6,465 nucleotides of DNA, taken from an uncultured Hyphomonadaceae bacterium (lineage in GTDB: Bacteria; Pseudomonadota; Alphaproteobacteria; Caulobacterales; Hyphomonadaceae). Where the stretch lies: positions 1-6,465 of the forward strand of contig CALMWO010000386.1 of assembly GCA_937873805.1 (NCBI GenBank), written 5' to 3'. Shown here in pieces: positions 5,096 to 6,465 of the stretch (its first letter is position 1; every line of letters begins with the position of its first letter). The position numbers were made by a program, and so were the translations under genes. The notes below the pieces were generated by a model. That model was given only the letters and a program-made list of their open reading frames with translations, was not told the origin of the DNA and ran no database searches.

Positions 5096-6219
5096 TTCGC
5101 AGGCTCCACTGCCTGTTCGCGTTCTGCCGCGAGATAATCGGCGGAGCGCATTTCGTGCAGCCGGCTTGCCGTGCGTTGGAACTCAAACGCGCCATCGCCA
5201 GCGACATAGATGTCATCAGGCCCCGCATCGGCCGACATCACTAGCTTGGTCTTCGACTCATATAGCGCATCAACCAGCGTCACGAACCGCGCCGCCCAGT
5301 TGCGCTCGTCCAGTCCCATCTTCGGCACATGGTCGACAAGGATGGTGGGGTAATGCCGCGCCAGTGTGAGATAGTCTGCAGCGCCAAGCGGCTTCTTGCA
5401 CAGCTCGTCGAACTCGAAGCGTGCAACGCCCATGGCCTGCCTGGCGATGTGAATCGTCCGGCCATGCACGTCCAGCTTTTCCGGCGCGGGCGTCGCGCCA
5501 CCCGTCAACCGGGCGAACGCAGCATTCATCGCGGCATCGGCTTCAGGCCCGAGCGGCGAATAATAGACCGGCGCCGCGACGAGCCGGTCGAGACGATAAT
5601 CGCGCGCAGATTTCAGTTCGACCACATCCAGCTCCTCTTCCAGCCGCTTGATGAAGGGCAGGAAGAGTTGGCGATTGATCCCGTTGGTATAGAGATCGGA
5701 AGGCTTGCGGTTGGACGTTGCGACCACGGTCACACCCCGGTCGAACAGTTGCTCGAACAGCCGGCCGAGGATCATGGCGTCGGCAATCTGGTTCACATGA
5801 AATTCGTCGAAGCAGAGCAGGCGCGCCTGATCGGCGATATGCTTGGCCGCGGGCGCGATCGGATCGTCGCCCGCATCGCGCACATAGGCGGGATGCTTCC
5901 GCTTCTCGGCCTGTGAAAGCTTGCGCCATTCAAAGATGAAGGCGTGCGCCTCCAGCATGAAGTCGTGGAAGTGAACCCGCCGCTTGTCCTTCAGCGTCAC
6001 GGTCTCGAAGAACAGGTCCATCAGCATGGACTTGCCGCGGCCGACTGCGCCCCAGATGTAGAGGCCGCGCGTCTTGCCGCCACCGCCAAACCAGCCGCGC
6101 GACGCCGACAGCTGCTTCGCCAGAGCGTCCAGCCTGTCTACGGCTTCCGCCTGCGCCGGGTCAGGCGAGACCTGTCCGGCGGCAAGCCGAGCCGCGTAGA
6201 GCTGTTTGACCTTGGTCAT
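5092..6219 (-). CDS. zapE: Cell division protein ZapE (AFG1-like ATPase)
   Basis: A 375-residue P-loop ATPase of the AFG1/ZapE family, close to the usual length. In Escherichia coli ZapE is a cytoplasmic protein that joins the divisome late and destabilises FtsZ filaments with ATP; the mitochondrial homologue AFG1/LACE1 acts in protein quality control. Motifs: YIWGAVGRGKS with Walker A G57-S64, the family segment RRVHFHDFMLEAH (80-92), Walker B LLCFDEF (134-140) followed by HVNQIADAMILGRL, sensor-1 region VVATSNRKP (165-173), and DLYTNGINRQLFLPFI (175-190). The C-terminal part has the family's RFEFDELC (267-274) and a late FEFQRTASRLHEM (346-358). ATG at 6219 is preceded by only weak purine sequence. 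It is the first gene of a minus-strand run towards mdh, and the TPR-like gene overlaps its stop by 4 bases. Confidence 0.95.
   Translation of the reverse strand: MTKVKQLYAARLAAGQVSPDPAQAEAVDRLDALAKQLSASRGWFGGGGKTRGLYIWGAVGRGKSMLMDLFFETVTLKDKRRVHFHDFMLEAHAFIFEWRKLSQAEKRKHPAYVRDAGDDPIAPAAKHIADQARLLCFDEFHVNQIADAMILGRLFEQLFDRGVTVVATSNRKPSDLYTNGINRQLFLPFIKRLEEELDVVELKSARDYRLDRLVAAPVYYSPLGPEADAAMNAAFARLTGGATPAPEKLDVHGRTIHIARQAMGVARFEFDELCKKPLGAADYLTLARHYPTILVDHVPKMGLDERNWAARFVTLVDALYESKTKLVMSADAGPDDIYVAGDGAFEFQRTASRLHEMRSADYLAAEREQAVEPAK
5104..5107 (-). promoter_or_regulatory. Ribosome binding site GGAG supporting the GTG start of the TPR-like gene
   Basis: GGAG on the minus strand, within the last zapE codons, lies 8 bases before the GTG at 5095. 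It supports the non-ATG start in the 4-base overlap. Confidence 0.55.
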
Positions 6220-6294
6220 GCCCGACCGCGATAGCGGGATTTTGCGGTTTCAGGAAAGCGGTTTCGCGTCGCGGGCCATCAGGCTGCGCGGCGG
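6220..6294 (-). promoter_or_regulatory. zapE upstream region with paired GAAACCGC and a Caulobacter-like promoter candidate
   Basis: This 75-base gap holds two direct copies of GAAACCGC on the minus strand (6265-6258 and 6251-6244), 14 bases apart, about 1.4 helical turns. The outer copy is part of CGCGAAACCGCTTT (6268-6255), which is identical to 1189-1202 upstream of the FKBP gene. GCTATC (6235-6230) resembles the GCTANA type of -10 box known from Caulobacter; CTGAAAC in the inner copy sits where a -35 would be but is a poor match. No clear terminator of the gene on the right is seen, so read-through into zapE is possible. Confidence 0.35.
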
Positions 6295-6465
6295 CTACCA
6301 CTCCTTGGCCTTCCTGGCGTCGGCGACTGGATCGCAGGCTGATCCGCATTTCGCATAGTATTCATCGTGCAGGTCGGGCATCGGGCTGGTGATCTTGTTG
6401 GGCGGGATGCCTTGCGATGTCGCTTCGTGCGCCAGGATTTTCCATTCTCCGGTCGTCTGCTTTTC
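6295..6465 (-). CDS. Unidentified protein, C-terminal part (possibly NTF2-like)
   Basis: Fifty-six sense codons and a TAG read from the right edge without interruption. The segment TGEWKILAHEATSQGIPP (5-22) resembles the closing strand of SnoaL/DUF4440-type NTF2-like domains, which often end in a W-K-I-x-x-H pattern. A tail follows with two cysteines (C40, C44) and a basic end KAKEW. The beginning of the gene is outside the window, so family and location are uncertain. It points the same way as zapE and ends 75 bases before it. Confidence 0.6.
   Translation of the reverse strand, partial: EKQTTGEWKILAHEATSQGIPPNKITSPMPDLHDEYYAKCGSACDPVADARKAKEW

Noticed and set aside
5329..5916. Plus-strand frame of 195 codons opposite zapE
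   Set aside because: It is an antisense shadow of a well-conserved gene with no recognisable domain.
6226..6237. CCGC/GCGG palindrome just upstream of the zapE start
   Set aside because: A four-base stem is too short to set apart from GC-rich background.

Overview
The window is high-GC chromosomal DNA of an alphaproteobacterium. The mdh and zapE proteins, the tight packing, the strong G/C preference at third codon positions and the GCTATC-like -10 candidate upstream of zapE fit Caulobacterales, perhaps Hyphomonadaceae. This placement is inferred from protein style only. It reads as core genome with small accessory genes between. I see no transposase, integrase, phage gene, CRISPR array, tRNA or rRNA.

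Layout. (1) Positions 1-1136, minus strand: rfbD (dTDP-4-dehydrorhamnose reductase family), then a GNAT acetyltransferase that overlaps it by 4 bases and runs off the left edge. (2) Positions 1137-1232: a divergent control region of 96 bases. (3) Positions 1233-2150, the only plus-strand gene: a lipoprotein with two FKBP-type prolyl isomerase domains in tandem. (4) Positions 2162-2187: a terminator hairpin shared with the convergent mdh gene. (5) Positions 2211-6219, all minus strand, read right to left: zapE, a TPR-like protein overlapping zapE by 4 bases, an NTF2-like protein, an acidic secreted protein with four cysteines, and mdh. (6) Positions 6295-6465, minus strand: the last 56 codons of a further gene, possibly also NTF2-like.

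How the genes relate. zapE and mdh are commonly close in alphaproteobacteria, often followed by sucCD. Here three small genes lie between them, and a terminator plus a convergent gene follow mdh. mdh serves the TCA cycle, ZapE is a division-associated AAA-type ATPase, and rfbD belongs to deoxysugar synthesis for surface polysaccharide. The FKBP lipoprotein and the acidic protein should act outside the cytoplasm.

No clearly new system is visible. The observations most worth a second look are an in-frame 53-codon Pro/Ala-rich extension before the canonical mdh start, the whole-module duplication in the FKBP lipoprotein, and an 8-base word (GAAACCGC) that occurs five times, always in the control regions of rfbD/FKBP and zapE.
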